NCBI GenBank assembly: GCA_023441725.1
Contig: JAEZNV010000057.1
Coordinates: 1 to 22,639, forward strand
Source of the DNA: Actinomycetes bacterium
GTDB taxonomy: Bacteria; Actinomycetota; Coriobacteriia; Coriobacteriales; Coriobacteriaceae
Length of the DNA: 22,639 nt
Direction of reading: 5' to 3'
Below the pieces are notes generated by a model, which was not told the origin of the DNA, made no database searches, and saw only the letters and a list, made by a program, of their open reading frames with translations. Within the stretch, counting starts at the first letter, position 1. The number at the start of each line of letters is the position of its first letter. Both the position numbers and the translations under genes were made by a program. Positions 1-9,011 of the stretch are shown in pieces.

Positions 1-50
1 TCTAGTTCCCCCTCGTAGTCGTTTGAACGTTCGGGATACTTTAGCACAGT
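1..50 (-). promoter_or_regulatory. Possible promoter and ribosome site of a gene off the left edge
   Basis: On the minus strand a GAGGGGGAA Shine-Dalgarno-like sequence lies at 6-14, a few bases from the edge. An extended -10-like TGCTAAAGT lies at 38-46. Together they suggest that a leftward gene starts just outside the window. No coding part of it is visible, and positions 51-127 show nothing I can name. Confidence 0.35.
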
Positions 51-127
51 GGAGCGCCAGGCGCGACCGCATCACGGTAAAACTCGACTGCGCCGCTATG
101 ATTTACAGGATGGTTACATGGGGGAGG

Positions 128-478
128 CTACTTGAGTAGTTTGAATCTACTCAAAGGGTTCTTTCGATGGTCCTCGATTGCCAGGATGCTGATGTTTCGC
201 TGCTCAACATCCACGTGGTAGTACACGCCGTAGTGCGCGCAAAAGAAGACCCTGCAGTCAATGGGCGGAAAGGCCGCCTGATAGTAGGGGTCGTATTCTT
301 CGCCAAAATAAGGATGCTCGGCTAGAAAGTCGATGAGGTTGCCGATTCTGGCGTAGACTCGCTTCGAAGGAATCTCGGCATAGGCATAGAGTGCCTCGTC
401 AGTCATGACAACATCAAAAGGCTCATCAAGTTCGTCGAGCTCTGAGTAGAACTCGACGTCTGCGTTATCCAATTTCAT
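128..478 (-). CDS. RelE/ParE-family toxin of a type II toxin-antitoxin pair
   Basis: A 116-residue protein with the compact RelE/ParE layout: an N-terminal helical part containing PSKRVYARIGNLIDFLAEHP, then a strand-rich core (CRVFFCAHYGVYYHVD) and a basic C-terminus (EDHRKNPLSRFKLLK). Toxins of this superfamily are ribosome-dependent mRNA interferases or gyrase poisons; which applies here cannot be read from sequence. The ATG at 478 is preferred over an upstream GTG at 535, because it gives a normal family length and a 14-base overlap with the upstream antitoxin, the usual coupled arrangement. The sequence before it has only a weak ribosome site, so translation probably depends on reading through from the antitoxin gene. 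Confidence 0.8.
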   Translation of the reverse strand: MKLDNADVEFYSELDELDEPFDVVMTDEALYAYAEIPSKRVYARIGNLIDFLAEHPYFGEEYDPYYQAAFPPIDCRVFFCAHYGVYYHVDVEQRNISILAIEDHRKNPLSRFKLLK

Positions 479-767
479 GGCGAGCTGCCCTGATGCGATC
501 TGCATCTGCCTTGGCCTGTTTCCAAGGTCGCACACGACCGTTTACTAAGTCGTCGTAGCCACGCGTGATGGCTCGCTGGATGCGTTCTTCGCGCTCCTGA
601 ATGGCGGTTAGTGCGCGCGTCTGCTCGTCATAGGCCTCGGCATCCATGACGACAAGCGATGCCGACCCGTTTTTGGTTAGGTAGACGGGCTCTTTGGTTT
701 GGTGGCAGCTATCTGCTATGGAACCAAAGTTGCGTTGCAGATCGGAAATAGGCTTTACGACAGGCAT
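465..767 (-). CDS. Phd/YefM-family antitoxin
   Basis: A 100-residue protein beginning MPVVKPISDLQRNFGSIAD, the typical Phd/YefM N-terminal DNA-binding fold, with the family-typical segment EPVYLTKNGSASLVVMDAEAYD at about residues 27-48. The basic C-terminal tail (about 60-100) would be the part that wraps and neutralises the toxin. The ATG at 767 is chosen because AAGGAG lies 6 bases upstream; reading can extend to a TTG at 827, but without a ribosome site. Family members repress their own operon together with the toxin, so the AT-rich stretch upstream (768-840) is the likely operator. The pair is transcribed leftwards, away from the large operon at 1147. Confidence 0.88.
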   Translation of the reverse strand: MPVVKPISDLQRNFGSIADSCHQTKEPVYLTKNGSASLVVMDAEAYDEQTRALTAIQEREERIQRAITRGYDDLVNGRVRPWKQAKADADRIRAARHEIG

Positions 768-840
768 ATGAAACTCCTTACATGGAATCATATGTATAGT
801 TTTATGTTGATTATAGCGTAAAGACAAATGAGGACATGAG
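768..840 (-). promoter_or_regulatory. Promoter/operator of the toxin-antitoxin operon
   Basis: On the minus strand a consensus TATAAT (810-815) lies about 43 bases upstream of the antitoxin start, in an AT-rich stretch that also carries two CATATG palindromes (764-769, inside the start region, and 789-794). No good -35 is seen at 17 bases, so the promoter may depend on other contacts. Confidence 0.45.
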
Positions 841-1015
841 CGAGCAGTCTTGCTTGTCCCATCTGGTGGCAGAAAGACGCGTGAGGCGTGCGGCGTGACC
901 GCGCGACAGGTCTATTTTAATTGCCTTGGAGCCAAGGAAAATAATAGGGCCTTCAAGCGTGCGAGATCGCCGTTCACCGATTAAAACTACCGCTCATCTG
1001 CATATGCACAGTTGA
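841..1015. other. Non-coding stretch between the toxin-antitoxin pair and the four-gene operon
   Basis: No gene is supported between the antitoxin promoter and the next start (the full gap is 768-1146). It contains a small dyad, CCTTGG-AG-CCAAGG (924-937), flanked by A/T-rich tracts (TATTTTAA before, AAAATAATA after). This could be an operator or a weak hairpin. The rest shows nothing recognisable. Confidence 0.4.
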
Positions 1016-1046
1016 TTTGTTGCACAACAAAATGTTGCTAAACAAA
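1016..1046 (+). promoter_or_regulatory. Tandem palindromic operator-like sites upstream of the four-gene operon
   Basis: TTTGTTGCACAACAAA (1016-1031) is an inverted repeat with 7-bp arms around CA. A second copy matching it at 12 of 16 positions directly abuts it (1031-1046). The pair sits about 100 bases before the first gene of the operon, where a repressor or activator site would be expected. A near-identical site (15 of 16) lies in front of the gene at the right edge (22364-22379). The binding protein is unknown. Confidence 0.45.
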
Positions 1047-1146
1047 AACGCACGCAAGTGGCGTATCAAGTAATCATTGGCATAGTTCTTCCTTATTTCC
1101 AATGCGGCCAATAGGTTGTTTGGGGAATCTTGGGGGTCGTTTCTGT

Positions 1147-4100
1147 ATGAATAAAAATGCTACGAGCGCTGCAAATGATTCGATGGACGTTGTCGCGTAC
1201 TACGAGTCACTTATTTTAGATGCGGTCGCGCAGGCCGATGCTCCGCTTCACGAAGCCCTGGTACGCTCGAGCGTGTATCGCACCATTAATGACTCATATG
1301 AGCGCGCGCTAGCCCAACTAGTTATACATGGCGAACTTCTATGTGCCAACGGCGAGTACAGCCTGGCGCCTGATGCGGCCGCGGAGGCGGGCCCGGTGTC
1401 TTCGGATTTCGCCGAGCCCAACGCTGTCGAGCTTGAAGCCGTTGATAGCGAAGATGTTGACGATGCTGCTGTTGACGGCGAGGCCGGTGAGCCTGAAGCA
1501 ATTGACAATGCCATCGTTGATGACGAGGACACCGAGTCCGAAGAAGCTGTGCTTGAGGCCGCCGAAGGCGACACGCTTGAGGCTGCCGAGGATACTGGCG
1601 AGCTAGAGGATTCCGAACACGTTCAGCCTGAAGCGGATGAAGTCGCAGAAATTGAATCCGTCGATGTGGATGTGCCTGAGCCGATGGACGCTCAGCCCGA
1701 GTTCGCGGAGCCTGCCGCCCCCGAGCCCCCTGCGCCTATGGCTTGCGGTCCCATTTCGCTGCGTGCGGATTCGACCCTTGTGCAACTGAAGGTTAATGAA
1801 CGTAGCTGGCCCATCCCCGTTGCCGTGGGCGTTTCGTATGACAAGAAGCCGGCCGACGGTCTGTCCCTCATGGGATATGAGCCGGCAGCTGAGGCCGTGG
1901 CGGTGGCCGGTCCGCAAGAGCCAGTGCAGGCAGAGCAAGGGGAGTCCATCCAGCCCGGCCGCCCCGAGCTTACGCTGTCTTCCGAGCCACAACAGCTGTT
2001 CATTTCCTTCTCCGAAAGTATTGAGACCGCGAAGGCCGTTACTGAGCCCGAACCGGTCGCCGAACCTGCACCTGTCGCCGAACCTGAGCAGCCCGCGCTT
2101 GCGCTCGAGTGTGAACCCGAGCCTGCAAACGAACTCGCGTCCATTGAAGAGCCTGAGCCCGAGCCTGAGGCCATGCCCGCATCCGCGCTGAAGCCCTCTG
2201 AGGCTGCCATCAACAAGCTCGAGCGCCCCAAGTACCTGAGCGGTTGGGACGACCCGCGCTGTGTTTTTGATACCGAGACCCAGGTTGCCTTCCTCGACAA
2301 GCATGACATTCACGATGTGTTTTGCCTTGTGCGCAAGCTAGGCAAGGCTGAGGACGAGACCTTGCGCATTGCTTTCGAAAAGCATCTTACCGCCTATGCT
2401 TTGCCGCTATCTCCGCAGTATCGGGCGCAGGCGCCAGAGCTCGGCAGGCTCTCGGGCAATGCGAAGCTGGCGTTTGACATTTATGGTAATCTGCGCAGCA
2501 TTGGGCGTGATTACCGTGCATTCGCCAACATCAAAGGACCGATTAGCGAAACGCTCAGCACGGTGTATACGAGTGGCGGCGCGCCGCTTTCGCTGTGGAA
2601 CCTTTCGATTACTCCGGCGATTCAGCGTAAATTAAAATGGACCCTTAAAATCTACGACCTGCCTACGCTGCTCACCTACAATGCTACGGCGTTACGGAGA
2701 AGCGGCCTCACCTCTTCTGAGGTTGGTTCGATTATCGATGCTCTAAATGAGTGGCCATCGGGTCGTTTGCAGCTGGGAAAAACCAAAGACGAAATGGAGC
2801 TTGCCCGTCTGGCTGCAATAGGGGGCTGGTATCCGGTTGCTAACACGCCGCTCGAGCGCGTCGAGGCTGTTAACCGTCTTGTCAGGGATACCATTAACCG
2901 TCTGCAGCGCGAAGGCCTTGCCGTAAACGAGCCTTCGTTCCGTCTACTCTTTTGTACCAGGCTGGCGGGTAGGCTTGCGACGGGTGCTAACGAAGATGAC
3001 GCCGTCAATTCGGCGCTCGTGAGTCTTAAAAGTGAATATCCCGCCTTTAGTGCAGCGGTAAAAACGTTTGAGCGCCTGAACTTTGAACTGCCTCAGGATC
3101 ATGAAGATATTGAGGCCAGTGATACGGAATCTACCTGCGAAAATGCCAATTCGGCTGACGACGTTATTGCGTCTGTCGATGAGGTTCAACCGGGCGGCGA
3201 GGTGGATGCTCAGACGGAAGCGCTTGAAGCGCAGTCCGCTCACGAGTCTGAGCAGCCGTCGGTGCAAGATCTTACGCTGGAACAGGCGCTTAGGCTTGCC
3301 ATCGGCCAGGACATTGCAAAGTTCAACAGGTGGTTTGCGGACCTCGCATACCAGGACCGCATCCTGATGGGATATATGCTCATCGATGACAAGCCGGCTC
3401 GCTGGATGGATAACCTTGGCAAGTCTGCTTGGAAAATCCGCGAGCGTTACGATGCCCTTATGGCGGGGCGTCCAACGTTTGACATCGATGCCTTTGGTCC
3501 GCTCTTCCATGTGTATAAGCTGACCGCCGAGGAGTTTTACGGCCTAACGCAAACCGCGCAGCCTGCCTATTTGTATATGAAGCGCGTATACGGACAGGGC
3601 ACCATCCCACTTAAATATGCACAGGTCGATAAGGACCTTGCGCCGTCTGTTTGCGATGTGGTTCGCGCGTACTTTGCGAGCATGGAAACCGAAAACGCTG
3701 ACGAGCTGGCTGAGGAGAAGCCCGCGCCGGTGGAGCAGGCTATCGCGCCGACACCCGAGCCCGAGCCTGCGACCGAGCCCGCGCCAGACCAGGTGCCTGA
3801 CCCTGCCGCTCCGGAGCCAACTACCGCCCCGGCCCCACAACAGTCGGCAAAGCCCTTTACCAGCAAAATCGAAGACCTCACCGGCAAAGGCCCCATGTCT
3901 ATCGAGGCGTGGCTGGCGCTGCTGCCCGCCGACGATGCCGACCTGCTGCGCTGGGTCTTTAGCGACAAGCCCCTTATGGATTACCCTCGCAAGCCGGCTG
4001 GACTCGGTCCTCTGCGTCGACGTCGTGATGACCTGATCAGCAGCCGTCCGCAATTGGACGAGGATCAATTTAGTTCGTTTTACACGTGTTACGACCTTAC

Positions 4101-5838
4101 CGTGGAGACGTTTTGCGAGATAACGCAGGCGTCTCCGATGGCCTTTGGCTATCTGAAGGCCATTAAAGTCTCGAACAGGTTTAGTCTTCGCCGCGCCGCC
4201 AATGATCCGACATTGCCGCAGGAGTGGCGTGATAGGATAGCGCGGCTGTACCGCCGTCCTGCTGCGGATACGCTTCGAGCGCCTGTAAACATCGAAAAGG
4301 ACAACGCCTCTCAGCTCGAGAAGATTGCGCGTAAAAAGCTGGGCAGCTTCTCCACTCGCTGCGCCGCGCTGCGTGCCTTTGCCGAGACCGGAGCTGTTGA
4401 GGAATATCACACGCTCAAAGACATCCGCATCAAGTACCAGCGGTTTTTGAATGATAACAAGTGCGGCTTTAAACAGATGTTGGTGATGCCTTCCGAAGAC
4501 ACCAAGTGCCTTAACGAATTACGCGGCACCGGAAGTTTTTTGGTGGCGCGTGGCAACAAGATACGCTCCTACAAGATTGACAACCGCCTTACGTCCGAGT
4601 TGCGTCAGATCTTGACGCTCGCCGTGGGGCGCAATATCGAGTGCGGCGCGGGTCTTATCCTGCGCGAGAACAAGGAGTTGTGCGACCTATACGACGTGCG
4701 TGATGACGAGGAGCTCTACGAGATTATCCGCACGTACGTGCGCCCGGATACGGTGCACGGTTTGCGGACGGTTGTGTCCCCCGTGATACGCTTGGGCGAG
4801 ACGGATCGCAAGCGTCAGATGCTCGATGTGCTGCGCGACGCGGGCACCGAGCTGTCGCGCGAGGAGTTTGCCCAGCGCTACGCGGACAAGTACTGCATAG
4901 ACACGAAGACGGTTCGCAGCAACTACCTGCGCGACATGAATGCATATCTGCGCAACGATCGCTACTCGTATGTCGATGTCGACCTTTCTGCCGAGCAGCA
5001 ACAATTCATCAAGGACATGGTGACCGAAGACTACGTATCGCTGCCGTACGTCAGGGCGAGCTTTATTGCTAAGTTTGGCTCCACGTCAGGTCGTCTCATT
5101 AACGATCAGACGCTCGCGCCCCTGGGCTTGGAGGTCTCGAGGGACCTGATCGTTAAAAAGGGCGTTGACCTGAGGAAATCGTTTGAAAATCTGCTTATGT
5201 CGCGCGATAGCTTTGCCTATGGAGCGCCGGGGTTTGGTGATGAAGTCATTAACCACCAGGACTTTAGGCTGGCAATAGCTCAGCTGCTACGCAACTTCAC
5301 CTTTATCGAGTGTAATCACGGTTCATTTATTTCGCTCAAGCACCTAGAGGAGTCGGTGGGAATTCGACGTATAGACCTAAGCTCATATGCATATGCCGTT
5401 TCTGGTCGTACGGAGTCGGGCGTGCCATTTACAGTGGCAAGCCTGCGCAAACAGGGCTTTGAGCACAAGCTCGATGCTGTGGCAGAGGTGTGTGGCTTTG
5501 ACGATGCGTTTTTCGACTCGATTGTAGTGTACGGGCTGCCGCAAGAACAGATTAGGCGCACCCGCTTTGGCGGCACCTATATGTTCTGCCGAAAGGAAGG
5601 GAGTTTCTCCATTGCCGATGCGGTCGAATATGTCGCCAAGCAAAAGGGCCCCATTGAGATGGGCGACCTTATCGATGCGTTCCAGGACGATTACGGCGTG
5701 GTCGTTACCGCTTACGACATCAACAGGGCGGTCAAGGACAAAGACCTGTTCTACAACGAGGACCTTGACATGGTCATGCCCAACAAGGAAGCGAATGCAG
5801 CTTACCTGAGCGAGCTGTATATCAATAACAACCAATAG
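1147..5838 (+). CDS. Large multidomain protein with HTH-like and alpha-CTD-like segments, unknown function
   Basis: A 1563-residue protein not matched to a named family. Residues 15-75 look like a winged-helix segment. Residues 80-200 and 245-350 are acidic and Glu/Pro-rich. Residues 350-640 are helical and include, near 480-535, a stretch resembling the helix-hairpin-helix of the RNA polymerase alpha C-terminal domain (LSITPAIQRKLK, then IYDLPTLLTY). Two related domains follow at about 710-845 and 915-1040, separated by another Glu/Pro linker. Residues 1050-1563 hold several possible helix-turn-helix units, for example EEFAQRYADKYCIDTKTVRS near 1240-1260. No nuclease or ATPase motif was seen. 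The ATG at 1147 is favoured over one at 1102 because GGGGGT lies 8-13 bases upstream, whereas 1102 has no ribosome site. It is the first gene of an operon with a ParB-like protein, a helicase and a coiled-coil protein. A DNA-sensing or scaffold role is only an inference. Confidence 0.75.
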   Translation: MNKNATSAANDSMDVVAYYESLILDAVAQADAPLHEALVRSSVYRTINDSYERALAQLVIHGELLCANGEYSLAPDAAAEAGPVSSDFAEPNAVELEAVDSEDVDDAAVDGEAGEPEAIDNAIVDDEDTESEEAVLEAAEGDTLEAAEDTGELEDSEHVQPEADEVAEIESVDVDVPEPMDAQPEFAEPAAPEPPAPMACGPISLRADSTLVQLKVNERSWPIPVAVGVSYDKKPADGLSLMGYEPAAEAVAVAGPQEPVQAEQGESIQPGRPELTLSSEPQQLFISFSESIETAKAVTEPEPVAEPAPVAEPEQPALALECEPEPANELASIEEPEPEPEAMPASALKPSEAAINKLERPKYLSGWDDPRCVFDTETQVAFLDKHDIHDVFCLVRKLGKAEDETLRIAFEKHLTAYALPLSPQYRAQAPELGRLSGNAKLAFDIYGNLRSIGRDYRAFANIKGPISETLSTVYTSGGAPLSLWNLSITPAIQRKLKWTLKIYDLPTLLTYNATALRRSGLTSSEVGSIIDALNEWPSGRLQLGKTKDEMELARLAAIGGWYPVANTPLERVEAVNRLVRDTINRLQREGLAVNEPSFRLLFCTRLAGRLATGANEDDAVNSALVSLKSEYPAFSAAVKTFERLNFELPQDHEDIEASDTESTCENANSADDVIASVDEVQPGGEVDAQTEALEAQSAHESEQPSVQDLTLEQALRLAIGQDIAKFNRWFADLAYQDRILMGYMLIDDKPARWMDNLGKSAWKIRERYDALMAGRPTFDIDAFGPLFHVYKLTAEEFYGLTQTAQPAYLYMKRVYGQGTIPLKYAQVDKDLAPSVCDVVRAYFASMETENADELAEEKPAPVEQAIAPTPEPEPATEPAPDQVPDPAAPEPTTAPAPQQSAKPFTSKIEDLTGKGPMSIEAWLALLPADDADLLRWVFSDKPLMDYPRKPAGLGPLRRRRDDLISSRPQLDEDQFSSFYTCYDLTVETFCEITQASPMAFGYLKAIKVSNRFSLRRAANDPTLPQEWRDRIARLYRRPAADTLRAPVNIEKDNASQLEKIARKKLGSFSTRCAALRAFAETGAVEEYHTLKDIRIKYQRFLNDNKCGFKQMLVMPSEDTKCLNELRGTGSFLVARGNKIRSYKIDNRLTSELRQILTLAVGRNIECGAGLILRENKELCDLYDVRDDEELYEIIRTYVRPDTVHGLRTVVSPVIRLGETDRKRQMLDVLRDAGTELSREEFAQRYADKYCIDTKTVRSNYLRDMNAYLRNDRYSYVDVDLSAEQQQFIKDMVTEDYVSLPYVRASFIAKFGSTSGRLINDQTLAPLGLEVSRDLIVKKGVDLRKSFENLLMSRDSFAYGAPGFGDEVINHQDFRLAIAQLLRNFTFIECNHGSFISLKHLEESVGIRRIDLSSYAYAVSGRTESGVPFTVASLRKQGFEHKLDAVAEVCGFDDAFFDSIVVYGLPQEQIRRTRFGGTYMFCRKEGSFSIADAVEYVAKQKGPIEMGDLIDAFQDDYGVVVTAYDINRAVKDKDLFYNEDLDMVMPNKEANAAYLSELYINNNQ

Positions 5839-5849
5839 GAGGAGTCAAC

Positions 5850-7079
5850 ATGAACCTGCTCGAGATGATCGGCGACGGCGTCAACATTAAGCCGACCGGT
5901 GCCAACCACAAGATCGTGATCGACGGCAAGCCCGAGATGTATCCCGTTTACAGCATTAAGCTCGAGTTCCTGCGCTACAACGTGCAAAACGACCGTATCG
6001 CCTCCTGGATCAGCCGCTACAAGGCCGAGCATGGCGAGGGCGCGTTTAACGAGCTGGATGTTGCCGCCTGCAATGACATCATCGAGGGCTTTATCGTCGA
6101 CAGCAACAAGGATGCCATCGAAAAGACGCAGCGTAGCATTGCCCTGCGTTCGCAAGAGCGTCCCGGCGTGGTGCTGGCCGACGGCCTGATTGTCGACGGC
6201 AACCGTCGCTTTACCTGCCTGCGTCGTCTTGCCGCCGAAAACCCAAGTTTTGGCTGGTTTGAGGCTGTTATTCTTCCCGAGAGCCTGGGTAACGATTCCA
6301 AGAAGATCAAGATGCTGGAGCTTTCGATTCAGCATGGCGAGGAAGAGAAGGTTGGCTACGATCCCGTCGACCGCCTGGTGGGTATCTACAACGACATCAT
6401 CAGCTCCAACTTGCTCTCGAAGGAGGAATACGCCCAGTGCATTGGCGTTGAGCCCAAGGAGCTCGAGAAGGAGATTGTAAAAGCCCGCTATATGAACGAA
6501 TTCCTGGAGTTTGCCAACGCCAAGGACCAGTTCCACCTGGCGCGCGAGCTCAAGGTTGCCGGCGTTATCAACGACCTGCAGGGCGTGCTAAAAAAGTGCA
6601 AGAGCGACGATCAGGAAGAGGACGTCAAGAACATCGTCTTTGCCAACATGATTGCCGAACCGCAGGGCGACATTGTGCGCTTTGTCCGCAAGATGAAGCC
6701 GATTCTGGAAGGCCCCGATGCGGACCGCTTTATCGAGCGCGAAAACGAGCTGGCCTTTGAGGTTGCCGAGCGCCTGAAGAACAAAGAGGTCGTGACCTCG
6801 ACCGACATCGCCGAGATTCGCGACGATGTTCAGCTGGCGACGACCTTCCGTGAGGTTATGGAGTCGGCCGAGAACACCACCAAGATGAACAAGGCCCTCA
6901 AGTCGCCTTCGCTTTCGATTATCCGCGCCATCAAGGACCTCGATCAGGTGGAGGAGTCCACCTTTGGTCTGCTGCCTGCGGACGAGATCGCCAATATCGC
7001 TGCCGAGGTTGCCAAACTCGAGGCCAGAGTGCATATGATCAAGGATAAGATTGCGTACAAGATGGGCGAGGAAGCCTAA
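5850..7079 (+). CDS. ParB/Srx-superfamily protein (ParB-like nuclease domain)
   Basis: A 409-residue protein whose motif GLIVDGNRRF (residues 112-121) followed by TCLRRLAAENP matches the core ParB-like motif (IVDGxxR, then a helix). In that superfamily it binds nucleotide or supports nuclease activity. An HTH-like helical part follows at about 170-220 (DPVDRLVGIY, LLSKEEYAQCIGVEPKELEK). The C-terminal half is helical and ends in a predicted coiled-coil-like stretch. The start follows GGAGG closely, 11 bases after the stop of the large upstream gene, and its stop abuts the helicase start, so the three are co-translated. There is no partner ParA and no parS-like cluster in the window, so chromosome partitioning is unlikely. 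A DNA-binding or nuclease role beside the helicase is more plausible. Confidence 0.75.
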   Translation: MNLLEMIGDGVNIKPTGANHKIVIDGKPEMYPVYSIKLEFLRYNVQNDRIASWISRYKAEHGEGAFNELDVAACNDIIEGFIVDSNKDAIEKTQRSIALRSQERPGVVLADGLIVDGNRRFTCLRRLAAENPSFGWFEAVILPESLGNDSKKIKMLELSIQHGEEEKVGYDPVDRLVGIYNDIISSNLLSKEEYAQCIGVEPKELEKEIVKARYMNEFLEFANAKDQFHLARELKVAGVINDLQGVLKKCKSDDQEEDVKNIVFANMIAEPQGDIVRFVRKMKPILEGPDADRFIERENELAFEVAERLKNKEVVTSTDIAEIRDDVQLATTFREVMESAENTTKMNKALKSPSLSIIRAIKDLDQVEESTFGLLPADEIANIAAEVAKLEARVHMIKDKIAYKMGEEA

Positions 7080-9008
7080 ATGAAACTTCGCCTCTCGTAT
7101 AGCGACGGCATCTCCGTCGTGCCGCTTGACATGACGGTTGAGCAGCTGCGCCGCGAGCCGGTCTGGAAGATCCGGCTTTCGACGCTGCGCCGCTATGCGC
7201 CGAGCTATCGAGAGGCGGACGTGCTCTTTTCTCTGGGGATTGACGATCCAGGCGCCAAGCGCGTTGTTGAGCTGCTGCAGCAGGCGGCAAAATTTGGCGT
7301 GGATTGCGAAATTGACCCCGACTTATTGCGAGGCCTTACGGCGCGCGAGGACTATCTGCGCGAGAAGGCGCGCGTGGGCCTGCTGATTAAGGCGCACGAC
7401 GCGTCGGTGGCCGATCGCTTCGATGAGTTTTGCCAGGCAGAAGATGCCCTGATGGAACGCCCACTTAAGGACCGCCAACTGTGGGACGCGTTCTTTATGA
7501 GCGCCATGGGCCGCAGCGCCAACTTTTCCGTTCCCGGTTCGGGCAAGACGGCTTCGGTCCTGGGCACGTTTGCGTACCTGCGCGAGCGCGACCTGGTCGA
7601 CCGCATCATCGTGCTTTCGCCCAAAAACGCCTTTGGCTCGTGGCGCGACGAATGGGCAGCGTGCTTTGGCGCCGCTCGTCCGCTGCGTTCGCTGTGCTTT
7701 CACGATCCTGAGTTTCGCGGTCGTTCCACGCGCGACAAGTACAGCACCCTGCTGTTCGACTACAAGCGCTACGACATGATCCTGCTCAACTACGAGTCGG
7801 TCGCGCTGGGGGAGGCAGTCGCGCGCATTGCGGCCGATCGCGCCCTGGTGGTGTTTGACGAAGTCCACAAGGTGAAGCGTGTGGGCGGCAAGCGCGCGGC
7901 GAGTGCGGTGCAGATTGCCGCGGCGGCGCCGTATTTTATCGCGCTTACCGGTACGCCGATTCCCAATTCGTTTGAGGATCTGTACAACCTGCTCCATTGT
8001 TTGTGGCCGCGCGATTACAACTGGTACTTTGGTTTGAGCGCCAATTCGCTCAAGTCGACGAGCGAGGACGACGTTGAGCATATCAACGAGTCCATCGCGC
8101 CGTTCTTTTGTCGCACCAACAAGTACCAGCTGGGCGTTCCTCAGGCCAACGAGGACCATTTGTTCGATGTGCCGGTGGAACGCTGGGAGCAGCAACTGTT
8201 CCAAAAGGTGCTACGCACGCTTTCGGGCGAGCCGTTCGAGATGATTATTCGCCTGCTGCAGCTTTCGTCCGATCCGCGCATGCTGGCCGAGGACCTGAGT
8301 GCCGGCGACTATGCCGACCTGTTTGACGGCGAGGTGCAGACGGGTGCGGGCAAAGCGCTGGAAGGTCTGCAGGTGGATGACCGGCCCACGGCCAAGATGA
8401 GCGCTTGCCTGGATTTGGTCGAGTCCCTGGTAGCCCAGGGCAAATCGGTCATCGTATGGTGCATCTTTAAGCGCAGTATTCGCAACGTGGTGCACGAGCT
8501 GCACGAGCGTGGCATTACGGCCCGTGCCATTAGCGGTGGCACCGATATGCCCACGCGTGCCCGCGTCATCGATTCGTTTAAGGCGGGGGAGACGAGCGTG
8601 CTGGTCACCAACCCGCACACACTGGCCGAGTCGGTCTCGCTCCACAGCGTGTGCCACGACGCCGTCTATTTTGAGTGCAGCTACAACCTGGTGCACTTGC
8701 TGCAGTCCAAGGATCGCATTCACCGCTTGGGCCTGTCGCAAGGGCAGTACACGCAGTACCACTATCTGCGCGCTGTGTACGAACGTCATGGTGGGCCGTG
8801 GTCTCTCGACCGCAACATCTACGAGCGGCTGCAGCACAAAGAGCAGGTCATGCTCGACTCGATCGACCGTGGCACGCTGGAGCCCGGCTATACCGACGAG
8901 CGAGATCTGAAGCTCGTGTTTAAGGGCCTTTTTGATGATGAGGAACAGCGGAACGAGATCAACGGCCACGACGCCGTGGGCGATACGCAAGAACGCAAGG
9001 AGATGTAA
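7080..9008 (+). CDS. SNF2-type DEAD/DEAH-box helicase
   Basis: A 642-residue superfamily 2 ATPase. Visible motifs are Walker A PGSGKT (152-157), the Walker B box DEVH (260-263, in VVFDEVHKVK), motif III-like TGTPIPN (290-296), motif V-like LVTNPHTLAESVSLH (508-522) and motif VI QSKDRIHRLGLSQG (542-555) with its arginines. The TGTPIPNSFEDLYNLL block and the QSKDRIHRLGQ-like motif VI are typical of the SNF2/Rad54 group, which translocate on double-stranded DNA. Residues 1-140 form an extra N-terminal region without a recognised domain. The ATG directly abuts the TAA of the ParB-like gene, with GAGGAAG as ribosome site. Helicases of this type are common in anti-phage and restriction loci, but this one has no fused nuclease. 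Confidence 0.9.
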   Translation: MKLRLSYSDGISVVPLDMTVEQLRREPVWKIRLSTLRRYAPSYREADVLFSLGIDDPGAKRVVELLQQAAKFGVDCEIDPDLLRGLTAREDYLREKARVGLLIKAHDASVADRFDEFCQAEDALMERPLKDRQLWDAFFMSAMGRSANFSVPGSGKTASVLGTFAYLRERDLVDRIIVLSPKNAFGSWRDEWAACFGAARPLRSLCFHDPEFRGRSTRDKYSTLLFDYKRYDMILLNYESVALGEAVARIAADRALVVFDEVHKVKRVGGKRAASAVQIAAAAPYFIALTGTPIPNSFEDLYNLLHCLWPRDYNWYFGLSANSLKSTSEDDVEHINESIAPFFCRTNKYQLGVPQANEDHLFDVPVERWEQQLFQKVLRTLSGEPFEMIIRLLQLSSDPRMLAEDLSAGDYADLFDGEVQTGAGKALEGLQVDDRPTAKMSACLDLVESLVAQGKSVIVWCIFKRSIRNVVHELHERGITARAISGGTDMPTRARVIDSFKAGETSVLVTNPHTLAESVSLHSVCHDAVYFECSYNLVHLLQSKDRIHRLGLSQGQYTQYHYLRAVYERHGGPWSLDRNIYERLQHKEQVMLDSIDRGTLEPGYTDERDLKLVFKGLFDDEEQRNEINGHDAVGDTQERKEM

Positions 9009-9011
9009 ACG

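Noticed and set aside
924..937. CCTTGG-AG-CCAAGG as a terminator
   Set aside because: The stem is only 6 bp and no T-tract follows on either strand at the right distance.
1102..1146. Upstream ATG start of the 1563-residue protein
   Set aside because: No ribosome site precedes it; the ATG at 1147 has a G-rich site and a more normal N-terminus.
1603..2313. Minus-strand frames of 236 and 205 codons inside the large gene
   Set aside because: They are antisense to Glu/Pro-rich coding sequence and give Gly/Arg- or Ser-rich low-complexity translations without ribosome sites.
5850..7079. ParB-like gene as a chromosome or plasmid partition protein
   Set aside because: There is no ParA, replication gene or parS-like repeat cluster, and it is locked in an operon with an SNF2 helicase.
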